Made by a program: the position numbers and the translations under genes | The notes under the pieces: generated by a model | The model's input: the letters and a program-made list of their open reading frames with translations, nothing else | Databases searched by the model: none | Told to the model about the DNA's origin: nothing | Assembly (NCBI GenBank): GCA_965247075.1 | Contig: CBDFGK010000003.1 | Location: 992,001 to 1,056,000 of the forward strand | Reading direction: 5' to 3' | Source of the DNA: CBDFGK01 sp965247075 | GTDB lineage: Bacteria > Pseudomonadota > Gammaproteobacteria > Pseudomonadales > Halieaceae | DNA length: 64,000 bases | Shown: positions 1 to 7,904 of the stretch, piece by piece | Numbering within the stretch: the stretch's first letter is position 1 | Layout: the number at the start of each line of letters is the position of its first letter

Positions 1-8
1 AGGCTAAA

Positions 9-182
9 CTACCCACTCGATTTGGGGAAGACCCATAACATTAAAACCGTCAATACATCAGAATCCTGCGGATGGTCTCCAGCACCCTTGTGCACATTGT
101 TAGCGTGAAATGTTAGCGAACGAGCTTGTGTAACAGCCATTTTATTAAGCGCAGGATTTAATTCAATTGTCTGATTTGACAT
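9..182 (-). CDS. small hypothetical protein, 57 aa, downstream of the DUF262 nuclease
   Basis: A short open frame starting MSNQTIELNPALNK. I chose it because an AGGTGA Shine-Dalgarno sequence lies 8 bases before the ATG, and because it begins 27 bases after the stop of the DUF262/DUF1524 gene on the same strand, so the two are probably co-transcribed. I do not recognise a domain. The composition is mixed, without membrane segments. It ends near the window edge at a TAG, so it could be the frameshifted start of a longer gene that continues outside the window. Confidence 0.45.
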   Translation of the reverse strand: MSNQTIELNPALNKMAVTQARSLTFHANNVHKGAGDHPQDSDVLTVLMLWVFPKSSG

Positions 183-209
183 TCTGTTTTCACCTAATGT
201 TTTTAATGT

Positions 210-2051
210 TTATTCCCAGATGATGCCGACGATCTGAAACAGTAATCTGTGGCGTGCTTCAAGTTCATCCGGGCCGAACTTGTCGAGCGGAACCAGATCG
301 AGTTTAAAGTCGGTCTTAAGGGCATTCATGTCAAGCTTTGCTTTGTAGCTGTCCTCGCGGAGAGTCTCGTTCCAATAAAGTGTGTTGGCGTAGGACTTTA
401 GTTTCTCAGAATAGGGTTCGTTACTGCTGGATATATTGTCTTTACCCTTGAGAAGAAGAATGCCACCGAGGCGGTTTCGTTCTTGTTCAAAAAGTTCTTC
501 GTCATTGTTGAAGAATGCTTTGTTTTCATCATTCAATGAAAGAATGTGCTCAACGTGAAAACCTGTCTTTGCGCTCGTCTTGGTAACGAGGTCAGCAATG
601 GGGTGCTTCACGTTCAGATTCATCTGCTTGGCAATAAACTCATCGATACGGGCGAAGAAGTAGCGTTTGAAGCGGGTATTCAGGTTGATGCCGGTCTGTT
701 TGAAGGCGGAATAGCTGAGCGGTTTCGCTTCGGTCACATTGCGGCGGGCGGCAATGGCGGTGGTCAGTTCGTCATCAAAGGCATCGCGATAGGTTTCGTG
801 GTCTGCATCCCGGATGACGGTACCTATCCGGAAGAGAGAGTCGGCGAACTCATTACTATCGTAGGCATTTTGGAGTTGAAGCAGGGAAAAATAGCGATCG
901 ATTTCTTCTGCCACGACGCAGATTTTCATATCTTCATCTGGGTCGTCCATGTAGCAAGCAGCAGTGGCGAGAAGGAAAGGAGCGTCAAGATCAAGGAGGC
1001 GGTTGTAATAGACCCCTCGAAAGAGTTGCTGATCACTATCGTACGCCTCGCGTAGTTTGATGAAGAGATTCGAGTAGTAAGTGTACTCACCTTTGAGGAA
1101 AGATTTAACGTTAGCGGGGTTGTGGATAAGACCGAGTTTGTCATCCATCTCGGCGGTGAACATGGCACGGTGATAATCACCGTCAAACTTCGCTCCCTCG
1201 CTACGTTTGTTAGCATACTTCGCCTTGAGGTAAAAACGAAAGAAGGCATTCATCTCATCTTCCTTGAAAGCGTTGATGGTATTGGCCTGTTCCCCCCAAA
1301 GTTCATTGTATTTGTCTTTGTCCAGTTCAATCTTGTCAATCTGGCCGAGGAGTTTGCCTTTGAGGATCTCGTAAGGCTGAAGTTTGATGCCGCGGTCGTT
1401 AATGACCTCGAAGACCATTGATACGTCGGTCTGCTCAACCGCGAGATTGATGAGAACAAGACGGTGGAGAAAATAAAAGACAAAGGTCTCAAAGATATGC
1501 TTTTCCTTCAGTTCCTTGTCGATGAAAGTACTGATAGTGTCGTAGTTCTTGACCATGTTGTCGGCAGTGGTGCCGCTGGAGGTATCAATTTCCTTGGTAT
1601 CCTTGCCATCGAGGAGGGCTTGCTGGGTGGACTCGTGGCCAACGTGATTCATCCAGAAATGATGCTTAAATCCGTGCAGGCCAGCAATCTTATATTCGAT
1701 CCACCCTTGCAACTCCGATTGATACGACTCGGCAAGGTGCCGCAGTTTGATTAGAATCAACGACAATGTGGTGAAGCGTTGCTGGCCATCTACGATATAA
1801 GTCCGCCCGTTCACCACATTGGTGACATAAGTGCTCAGGTAATACCAGGGATAGTGTTCGATGACCGTCTCCTTGGACGGATCAAGGTTGCTAACGCGGG
1901 CGTACTGTTCTTTGAATTTGAAAAAGATGTCGTCGAGCAGGCGGAGCACGGGTTCATCCGTCCAACGGTAGTCGCGCTGGTAAAAATCAATGAGGTATTC
2001 CGTGTTCGAAAAGACGTTGTCGATGTTCTGTTTGTCGGGTGAAATATCCAT
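210..2051 (-). CDS. DUF262 and DUF1524 (HNH) domain protein, GmrSD-like nuclease
   Basis: A 613-residue protein of the GmrSD/DUF262 group, whose known members use nucleotide hydrolysis to control cutting of modified phage DNA. The N-terminal DUF262 domain is visible from QRDYRW (residues 25-30) and the DGQQR signature (88-92). The C-terminal DUF1524 HNH nuclease domain is marked by HVEHILS at 499-505. Both halves are present, so the gene looks intact. Fused GmrSD proteins are type IV restriction enzymes; SspE, the partner of SspABCD phosphorothioation, has the same two domains. Because an ssp locus lies in the same window (about 49-58 kb), an SspE-like role is possible. The distance and the commonness of this family keep that an inference. 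Confidence 0.85.
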   Translation of the reverse strand: MDISPDKQNIDNVFSNTEYLIDFYQRDYRWTDEPVLRLLDDIFFKFKEQYARVSNLDPSKETVIEHYPWYYLSTYVTNVVNGRTYIVDGQQRFTTLSLILIKLRHLAESYQSELQGWIEYKIAGLHGFKHHFWMNHVGHESTQQALLDGKDTKEIDTSSGTTADNMVKNYDTISTFIDKELKEKHIFETFVFYFLHRLVLINLAVEQTDVSMVFEVINDRGIKLQPYEILKGKLLGQIDKIELDKDKYNELWGEQANTINAFKEDEMNAFFRFYLKAKYANKRSEGAKFDGDYHRAMFTAEMDDKLGLIHNPANVKSFLKGEYTYYSNLFIKLREAYDSDQQLFRGVYYNRLLDLDAPFLLATAACYMDDPDEDMKICVVAEEIDRYFSLLQLQNAYDSNEFADSLFRIGTVIRDADHETYRDAFDDELTTAIAARRNVTEAKPLSYSAFKQTGINLNTRFKRYFFARIDEFIAKQMNLNVKHPIADLVTKTSAKTGFHVEHILSLNDENKAFFNNDEELFEQERNRLGGILLLKGKDNISSSNEPYSEKLKSYANTLYWNETLREDSYKAKLDMNALKTDFKLDLVPLDKFGPDELEARHRLLFQIVGIIWE

Positions 2052-2064
2052 GCTAATGGTTTCC

Positions 2065-2244
2065 TCATGTATTTAAGTTGCGATATAGGCAAAAATTTAT
2101 TTGATGACGGCTCTTCGAGGAAGAAAACAAGGTAGATTTCCCTGACCCATTGGCACCAACCAGGACAGCCAAACGTGGAATATCGCGCATTTCGACATCA
2201 CGAAAAGCGCGGAAATTCTGTAACCTTAAATATTCAATTTGCAT
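2065..2244 (-). pseudogene. truncated AAA (AAA_21-type) ATPase, N-terminal 59 codons
   Basis: The first 59 codons of a predicted ATP-binding protein. It begins MQIEYLRLQNFRAFRDVEM and reaches a clear Walker A motif, GANGSGKST, at about residues 31-39. Right after the P-loop the sequence turns into unrelated codons and stops just before the start of the DUF262 gene. Full members of this family have 350-600 residues, so this is the left end of a deleted gene. In complete loci such ATPases often precede a nuclease gene, which suggests a deletion joined the two. Confidence 0.7.
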
Positions 2245-2444
2245 GTTTTCACCGTATTGATACGCGGGAGTATATCACACTGATTTTTCCGTATTTCAGT
2301 GGTCATTAATTCGTGAAGAAGGGTGCGGATAGGTCTTGGAGGTTACCGCGTTTGTGGTTTGCATCAATGCAAGGAATAGCGAATTTTTCCTCGCGGGATA
2401 AAACGGTTTAATCGATCGCTTCGGGGTATTTATTGCTTCCCCGT

Positions 2445-3572
2445 TCATCCCAACCTCGGTTGGCGAATGACCGGGATATTAAAAAGTAAATCGATTAGTT
2501 TGGTGTGAAGATAATAACTTTCACGCCCCCATCGACCTCTCTCCAAAATGCCGTCTTTGGCGAGAGTGTTCAGATAACGGGTGGCGGTGGGTCTTGATAT
2601 GTTCAGGTCATCCATCAGGAATTGAATTTTCGTGTAGGGGTGCTGGAAGAGGTTGTTGATTAGATCCTGGCTATACATTTTTGGGTGTTTCGGGCGGATC
2701 AGATTTTTTTGTTCGTGTAGAAGATTCGTGATTTGCATAATCAGGTCGATGATGTTTTGCGCGGTCAAGGCGATACCATCAAGCATATACACCACCCACT
2801 TTTCCCATTGTTCTTGGTTGTCTCGCGCACTCTGCAAAAGATGATAATAGTCGGCCTTGGTATGGTTGATGTAGCGACTGAGATACAGAATGGGGGTAGG
2901 TAACATCTCTTCTTGCACCAGATACAAGATATTCAGAATTCTGCCGGTTCTACCGTTACCGTCTGTGAAGGGATGGATGCTTTCAAACTGATGATGAATC
3001 AAAGCCATTTTAATGAGCGGATCAAGGCGGGAGACCGAACGGTCGTTGATGAAACTTTCCAGATCATTGAGCAACGGCTGCATCTCTGATGGTGCAGGCG
3101 GAACATAGACTGCCTCGCCGGTGCGTTGGTTAACCACTTTGGTGCCGAGTTGTTTTCGCAAGCCGGCGTTATTGCCCACGATGATTTGTTGAATTTCAAT
3201 AATGGTGTTGATGGAAATGTTGCGATGCTCAAAGACCCGGTCAAATCCCTTGTCCAGTGCTTCGGCACAGTTGTGAACTTCTTTGGCAACTGGGTCTTTA
3301 TCGGTGGGGTCCAATCGGTATTTATAAAGAGCATCCTGAGTGGTGATGAGGTTTTCTATCGCCGAACTGGCCTGTGATTCTTGCAGATTCAGGGTGGAAA
3401 CCAGGATACGCTCATTGGGAATGCTGGCGGATACACCCTTGAGTTCGCCCAGATAACGGCTGGCTTCGGCTAGGGCTTTGAGTATTGCCGGGGTCTCAAA
3501 ATTTACTTCGGAGATAATTTGTCTCAGGGTGGGGAGCATTGGATACTTCTCAAAGGGTGGGTTTTTGAACAA
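2445..3572 (-). CDS. Fic family protein with C-terminal winged helix (class II Fic)
   Basis: A 375-residue Fic protein, a family that transfers AMP or other nucleotide parts onto target proteins. The catalytic motif HPFTDGNGRTGR is at residues 200-211 with every key residue present. An inhibitory-helix motif of the form S-x-x-x-E-N is at 69-74 (SSAIEN), N-terminal to the Fic core, which defines class II. The C-terminal part (about 310-360) looks like a winged helix-turn-helix, so the protein probably also binds DNA. The gene's own upstream region carries three copies of an inverted repeat, which fits autoregulation. A second Fic gene lies upstream on the same strand, 214 bases away. Confidence 0.92.
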   Translation of the reverse strand: MFKNPPFEKYPMLPTLRQIISEVNFETPAILKALAEASRYLGELKGVSASIPNERILVSTLNLQESQASSAIENLITTQDALYKYRLDPTDKDPVAKEVHNCAEALDKGFDRVFEHRNISINTIIEIQQIIVGNNAGLRKQLGTKVVNQRTGEAVYVPPAPSEMQPLLNDLESFINDRSVSRLDPLIKMALIHHQFESIHPFTDGNGRTGRILNILYLVQEEMLPTPILYLSRYINHTKADYYHLLQSARDNQEQWEKWVVYMLDGIALTAQNIIDLIMQITNLLHEQKNLIRPKHPKMYSQDLINNLFQHPYTKIQFLMDDLNISRPTATRYLNTLAKDGILERGRWGRESYYLHTKLIDLLFNIPVIRQPRLG

Positions 3573-3662
3573 CGTCGTGACTCATCTTCTCATAAATAGG
3601 TCTTTTTGAGAAGACAAGGTGGAAATATATCCTTATTTCTCAAAAACTGCCACTTTTGAGAA
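3547..3662. promoter_or_regulatory. three inverted repeats (TTCTCAAAA-N7-TTTTGAGAA) at the fic start, likely operators
   Basis: The third copy, 3637-3662, is perfect: TTCTCAAAA, seven bases, TTTTGAGAA. The second, at about 3588-3612, is imperfect in its left arm (TTCTCATAA) and perfect in its right. The first, at about 3547-3570, is imperfect in both (TTCTCAAAG and GTTTTTGAAC) and overlaps the fic start codon. Centres are roughly 41 and 50 bases apart. The layout suggests a repressor dimer bound at several sites; the winged helix of the Fic protein is the natural candidate. Confidence 0.6.
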
Positions 3663-3749
3663 GTTAGAAGTCGATATGTATCATTTTTTGGCATGTTCCC
3701 CGCCCGAAACAACCCCCGGTCGGACATGGATACAAATCCGCCGTCCTCG

Positions 3750-3778
3750 GCAACTGTTAAGGATTCCTTAACGGTTGC
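3750..3778. repeat. 29-base palindrome downstream of the second fic gene
   Basis: Two 14-base arms around a single T. GCAAC and GTTGC are outermost, then a T/G mismatch, then GTTAAGGA and TCCTTAAC. It starts 8 bases after the stop of the leftward Fic gene, so it could be that gene's terminator, although no T-run follows. It could also be an operator or the foot of a small mobile repeat. Confidence 0.5.
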
Positions 3779-3786
3779 AACAACCC

Positions 3787-4617
3787 TCACTCACTACCAC
3801 CATTCAAATCAATTTTTACCTCTTTGGCAATGATGCCCTGCCCCAGCATTGTCGCGATACTATCTGCAAAAAGATTTTCCAGGTGACTTGAGTCGTCCAC
3901 ATCCGTAAATTGAATGGCTTTGATGTATTGATTGCGATCTGCCAGCACCATAGGTAGAAATTCCAGCCGGATGAGGATGCAATTCATCAGCAATCGCACC
4001 ACCCGCCCGTTGCCATCGTCAAATGGATGGATGCGAATAAATCGCTGATGGAGTTCGGCAAGAAAAAGAACAATAGCTTCGCGCTGGTTTGTTGTGCCCT
4101 GCTCAAGCCAGTGTCGAATCCATGCTGTGAGTTCCCTCATGAGCGCCGGTGTTTCTTCAGGAGTAGCAAAATGAAACATCTCACCCTCGCCGGTCAGGAC
4201 ATGGTTGGGCTGGGTCTTGTATTGCCCCGGCAAGATCTTTTTGCGGGTCGGTGCGCCGTCTGGCGTTTGCGCTACTTTATAGAAGGGTTCTTTCAAACTA
4301 ATCCGATTCAAGTCTCTGATGTCGCCTTCGCTTATGGGTCTTTCATCCGCCGCCAGATTATGCACATGTTCAAAAGTCAGGTCGTGGGCTTTCATTTCCT
4401 CATATTCTCGCAGTGCATGATCCCCCGTCGCACGACCATGAATTAATAGTAACCGGGTTTCACTATAGGTCAGCGTAGAACCTTCAAACTGGTTGGACAG
4501 ATAGTTGAAGCGCATCCGAATCCATTGCATAAGCGCGGCATGGTTCTCTTTTGGCAGGGGTTGTACCGCAAGCCACCTGGCATGGAGGGAGAGGAGTTTG
4601 CCGGTTGTCTGGGTCAT
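3787..4617 (-). CDS. Fic family protein (class II Fic)
   Basis: A 276-residue Fic protein distinct from its neighbour. The catalytic motif HPFDDGNGRVVR is at 197-208. The inhibitory motif S-x-x-x-E-G is at 41-46 (SNQFEG), again placing it in class II, where the helix blocks the ATP site until relieved. There is no C-terminal DNA-binding domain; the N-terminal part is the usual Fic_N-like helical region. It lies 53 bases from a small membrane-protein gene upstream on the same strand, so the two may be co-transcribed. Target unknown. Confidence 0.92.
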   Translation of the reverse strand: MTQTTGKLLSLHARWLAVQPLPKENHAALMQWIRMRFNYLSNQFEGSTLTYSETRLLLIHGRATGDHALREYEEMKAHDLTFEHVHNLAADERPISEGDIRDLNRISLKEPFYKVAQTPDGAPTRKKILPGQYKTQPNHVLTGEGEMFHFATPEETPALMRELTAWIRHWLEQGTTNQREAIVLFLAELHQRFIRIHPFDDGNGRVVRLLMNCILIRLEFLPMVLADRNQYIKAIQFTDVDDSSHLENLFADSIATMLGQGIIAKEVKIDLNGGSE

Positions 4618-4670
4618 GTTGGTGGTGGGCGACCCGGCACTATTCAGGCGAGACGCCGGGCGCAGGCGCG

Positions 4671-5060
4671 TTATTTTTCAAATAAATACGCCACACACAA
4701 AATCAACCCGCCTATCAGCAACGTGGCGTTGAAAATCCAAAACCCATCGCCCATCCCGCCGCTCGCCCGGTATATGAAGTTTTCCAGAACGATGGCAATG
4801 ACAAGATACGCTGCAATACCGATTGGCACGATGGCGATTTTTTGGTACATCGGCATCAACATTTTTGCCGTGATTAAAAGCACGATGACTTCAAGGGAGT
4901 TCACCACCAGCCAGACGTTTTGATTCAGGTTTTCGATGATGGACATCTCTGCAAGAAACAAAGCGTTTTGAATGAGAATTAAAACGGCGGCTGCGCCGGC
5001 CACAAAATTTCGTGATAGTTGCATGTGAGTCACCTCTGATTGCGGTTTGGCTATGGGCAA
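4671..5060 (-). CDS. small four-helix membrane protein, unknown function
   Basis: A 129-residue hydrophobic protein with four likely transmembrane segments at about residues 20-40, 45-65, 72-95 and 105-125. No catalytic motif is seen. The annotated start gives MPIAKPQSEV; an internal ATG 12 codons later (MQLSRNF, 5024) is equally possible and starts nearer the first helix. It precedes the 276-residue Fic gene on the same strand. I do not recognise the family. Confidence 0.55.
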   Translation of the reverse strand: MPIAKPQSEVTHMQLSRNFVAGAAAVLILIQNALFLAEMSIIENLNQNVWLVVNSLEVIVLLITAKMLMPMYQKIAIVPIGIAAYLVIAIVLENFIYRASGGMGDGFWIFNATLLIGGLILCVAYLFEK

Positions 5061-5091
5061 ATTGTAGTTAAAATGTAGTTGAACGCAAGTT

Positions 5092-5152
5092 GCGAACCGG
5101 CGTTATTGCCCACAATGCTGCCCACAATAATTTACTGAATTTCAATAATGGT
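5092..5152 (-). pseudogene. scrap of a fic gene, duplicated from the 375-aa Fic gene
   Basis: These bases closely match 3157-3207 inside the Fic gene, the part coding for the region around residues 123-139 (IIEIQQIIVGNNAGLRK). Shared runs are CCGGCGTTATTGCCCAC and CTGAATTTCAATAATGGTG (one base different in the second). The copy also carries a 12-base tandem duplication around GCCCACAAT. No reading frame is kept, so this is debris from a partial duplication or a lost third fic gene. The following 5153-5330 holds only a short fragment that can be read leftward as about 28 codons ending in YDEVD. Confidence 0.55.
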
Positions 5153-5330
5153 GGGTTTTTTGAGTATTATCGCCGGCATCAGGCCAGTAGTGGCGGTGCC
5201 CGTTGGCGTTATTCTGCCTGAAGCGGATTTTCCATCAATCAACCTCATCATAAATGTTAATGGCGGTTTCAATATTACTGACTCCCCTATCCCAATCTTT
5301 CCAACGGCTTGAATAGCCGTGTGGCGCTGG

Positions 5331-5835
5331 TTACCGGCACGACTTCAGGGCTCGACAAGCGCTTTGCCATTGTCCGCGGCCTGCGGCGCCAAGGTCGCGG
5401 CTGTAGCCACGTTTAGCCAGCGGGCAGATCTGACCTTCAAAGTAACTTGACGAGAGGTCGTACAGGACCAGACAGTCTTCGGCCAGATGGCGGGCCGCGA
5501 GCTTCTTCTCGATCCGGCCCTGGCGCGCCGGCAACCAGTCCATCACTGCGTACAGTTCGTCCTCGGTGGCATTTGTCACCCCGAGGTCTTGTGCCAGTGT
5601 GGTGGTATGCCACCAGCGGATGGTGGCCAACTTGGTGTGTGGCACCACAATGCGTGCTGCGATCATGGCACAGATCAGGTTGCGTTCAGGGCAGGGCCGC
5701 GCAGACAGCAAGGCTGAAATTTTCAGACCGGACATGGCTACACGTACCGCATCCACATGACCGTGGTTGCGTGAGCGCTCGATCTCAAAGAGGGTCTCGA
5801 CCGGGGCCGGTTTTTCCCGGACAGGATCTCGCGAA
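5331..5835 (-). pseudogene. IS1634-family transposase remnant
   Basis: Leftward coding remains of an IS4-superfamily (IS1634 group) transposase. The stretch LVLYDLSSSYFEG followed by CPLAKRGYSRD is characteristic of the region that holds the first catalytic aspartate of these enzymes. Coding can be followed upstream of the first ATG to about 5835 (FEIERSRNHGHV in frame). The protein breaks off after GYSRD, and more than half of the normal 450-600 residues are absent. No terminal inverted repeats are recognised. Bases 5836-6063 hold no gene and must contain the nhaA promoter. Confidence 0.7.
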
Positions 5836-6063
5836 AGGCTGCTATCCTGCCGCTACTGACACCACCATCCCGGGCACCCCTCAGGACATTGCCTCTTTGC
5901 GCAGGCAGCGGACCCACAGCCTGTTAATATTTCCTGTACTTGGATAGGCTATTCTTGGGGCGGGGGTTTGCTACCGGGCGCCGGGCTCTGCATTGTCGCC
6001 GCCAGCCTGTACAATCGTCCACGCATGATCTTTACCGACTGAGCCACCGGGAGTTGGAACACT

Positions 6064-7416
6064 ATGCCAGAAGGGATTTACCACGGTCTTTGGGAGAAAT
6101 CTTTCGACCGCATCCTGAGCCCGATCGAGGAGTTTATCCACCGCCAGACCACCAGCGGGGTGTTACTGATGATCTGTGCTGCAATAGCGCTGGTGGTGGC
6201 CAACAGCCCGCTGCAGGAGGGTTACGACAGGTTTTTGCACAAGGAAATCAGCATCGGTTTCAGCACTGCGTATTTTTCCCTGTCGATTCACCACTGGATT
6301 AACGAAGCGCTGATGGCCCTGTTCTTCCTGATCATGGGGCTGGAGCTAAAGCGCGAGCTGTTAGTCGGCGAGCTGTCTTCGGTACGACAGGCAATGTTGC
6401 CCATCATGGCAGCTATCGGCGGCATGCTGGTACCGGCACTGTGTTACGTCGCGCTAAACCCCGCCGGCCACACCGCCAATGGCTGGGGCATTCCAATGGC
6501 GACCGACATCGCTTTTGCTATCGGCGCGCTGAGCCTGTTGGGCGCCCGTATTCCAAAAAACCTGGTGACCTTTTTGATTGCTCTGGCCATTGTCGATGAC
6601 CTGGGCGCCGTCGCCGTTATTGCGGTGTTTTACACCGAGACGATAAATATGCAGGCGCTGACCTATACGGCCCTGTTCACAACTGTGCTGATCAGCTTCA
6701 ATCTGGGTGGTATACGCCACGCCCTGCCTTACTCCATGATCGGCTTACTGCTGTGGGCGGCGATGCTCAGCAGTGGAGTGCATGCCACTATCGCGGGTAT
6801 CGTGATTGCCTTCTGCATTCCGATACGACCCAAATTTAACGCCGGGCTGTTTATCGACAAGGTCAAGGACATCACCGGCAAAATGCACAAGTCTGTTGCC
6901 GATGACCCCGATATCATTCATAACAGCCGGTTCCGCAGCCTGGTGTCGTCGCTGGGTGACGGTGTGCTGCTGGTGCAGGCTCCGGCCCAGCGCGCGGAGC
7001 ACGCTTTGCACCTGCCGGTCGCCTACCTGGTTATCCCTGTTTTTGCCCTCACCAATGCCGGCATTCCCATCCATTTCTCCAGCATTGGCCAGTACCTGAC
7101 CCACCCGGTTAGCCTGGGCGTGCTGGCCGGTTTGCTGCTGGGTAAGCCGCTCGGCATTGTCGGTTTTACCTGGGTTACGGTAAAACTGGGCTGGGCCGAG
7201 CTGCCGGCGGGTCTCAACATGCGCCATGTGCTGGGCGTGGGGCTGCTCGGTGGCATCGGTTTCACCATGTCGATTTTTATCGCCGATCTCGGCTTTATAA
7301 ATCACTCACAAGACTTGCTAATGGCCAAAACCGGCATTCTTTTTGCCTCCGTTGCTGCCGGCCTGAGCGGATTTTTCTGGCTAATGCTGCAACCCACCGA
7401 GGCGGACCAGGCGTAA
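6064..7416 (+). CDS. nhaA: Na+/H+ antiporter NhaA
   Basis: A 450-residue inner-membrane antiporter that exports sodium in exchange for protons and so controls internal pH and salt. Family hallmarks are clear: the ATDIAFAIGAL stretch, and the adjacent aspartates of IVDDLGAV, which bind the ion in the E. coli protein. About twelve hydrophobic helices can be counted. A GGGAG Shine-Dalgarno sequence precedes the ATG. The length is slightly above the E. coli protein (388) because of longer terminal parts. It is followed 5 bases later by an acetyltransferase gene. Confidence 0.95.
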   Translation: MPEGIYHGLWEKSFDRILSPIEEFIHRQTTSGVLLMICAAIALVVANSPLQEGYDRFLHKEISIGFSTAYFSLSIHHWINEALMALFFLIMGLELKRELLVGELSSVRQAMLPIMAAIGGMLVPALCYVALNPAGHTANGWGIPMATDIAFAIGALSLLGARIPKNLVTFLIALAIVDDLGAVAVIAVFYTETINMQALTYTALFTTVLISFNLGGIRHALPYSMIGLLLWAAMLSSGVHATIAGIVIAFCIPIRPKFNAGLFIDKVKDITGKMHKSVADDPDIIHNSRFRSLVSSLGDGVLLVQAPAQRAEHALHLPVAYLVIPVFALTNAGIPIHFSSIGQYLTHPVSLGVLAGLLLGKPLGIVGFTWVTVKLGWAELPAGLNMRHVLGVGLLGGIGFTMSIFIADLGFINHSQDLLMAKTGILFASVAAGLSGFFWLMLQPTEADQA

Positions 7417-7421
7417 GTGAG

Positions 7422-7901
7422 ATGACGATTTGGCACCTGCACATGCAATCGGAATCTGAGTTGCGTAGCAAGGACAAACCCGAAGACCTGACCGTCATCG
7501 AAGCCAAAGTGAAGCAATACCAGTTCAACCGCTTTCTTTACCAGTTGGTAGGGGCGAGCTGCCAGTGGACAGACAAGCTGGGTATTGGGAACCAGCAGTG
7601 GCAGAGCTACGCTGAGGCAGACAATTTGCGCACCTGGGTGGCCTGGTGCCAGGGGTCGCCGGCCGGGTATTTCGAGTTGCGTAAAGACCCCAACGGTGAT
7701 GTGGAGATCTGCTACTTTGGCCTGGCGGAGAAGTTCATTGGTAGAGGCTTTGGCGGCTATCTGCTCAGCACCGCCCTGCAACAATCCTGGAACTGGCAGG
7801 CCAGCAGGGTCGTGGTCAACACCTGTGACCTGGATCACCCCAGTGCCCTGGCCAACTACCGGGCGCGGGGCATGAGCATCTACAAAACCGAAACCAACTG
7901 A
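7422..7901 (+). CDS. GNAT family N-acetyltransferase
   Basis: A 159-residue GNAT protein. The acetyl-CoA-binding motif A is visible as YFGLAEKFIGRGFGGYLL, with the R/Q-x-x-G-x-G/A pattern (GRGFGG). The C-terminal stretch DHPSALANYRARGM is the usual last strand and helix of the fold. The substrate cannot be told. It begins 5 bases after nhaA and is likely in its operon. It converges on the hydrolase gene with a 3-base gap. Confidence 0.88.
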   Translation: MTIWHLHMQSESELRSKDKPEDLTVIEAKVKQYQFNRFLYQLVGASCQWTDKLGIGNQQWQSYAEADNLRTWVAWCQGSPAGYFELRKDPNGDVEICYFGLAEKFIGRGFGGYLLSTALQQSWNWQASRVVVNTCDLDHPSALANYRARGMSIYKTETN

Positions 7902-7904
7902 TGC

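Noticed and set aside
3590..3790. 66-codon leftward frame between the two fic genes
   Set aside because: Its ATG overlaps the upstream stop, but it runs through the operator repeats and the palindrome, and no homologue is recognised.
6745..7305. 186-codon antisense frame inside nhaA
   Set aside because: It has no family features and lies entirely within a well-supported antiporter gene. GC-rich codon use creates such frames.
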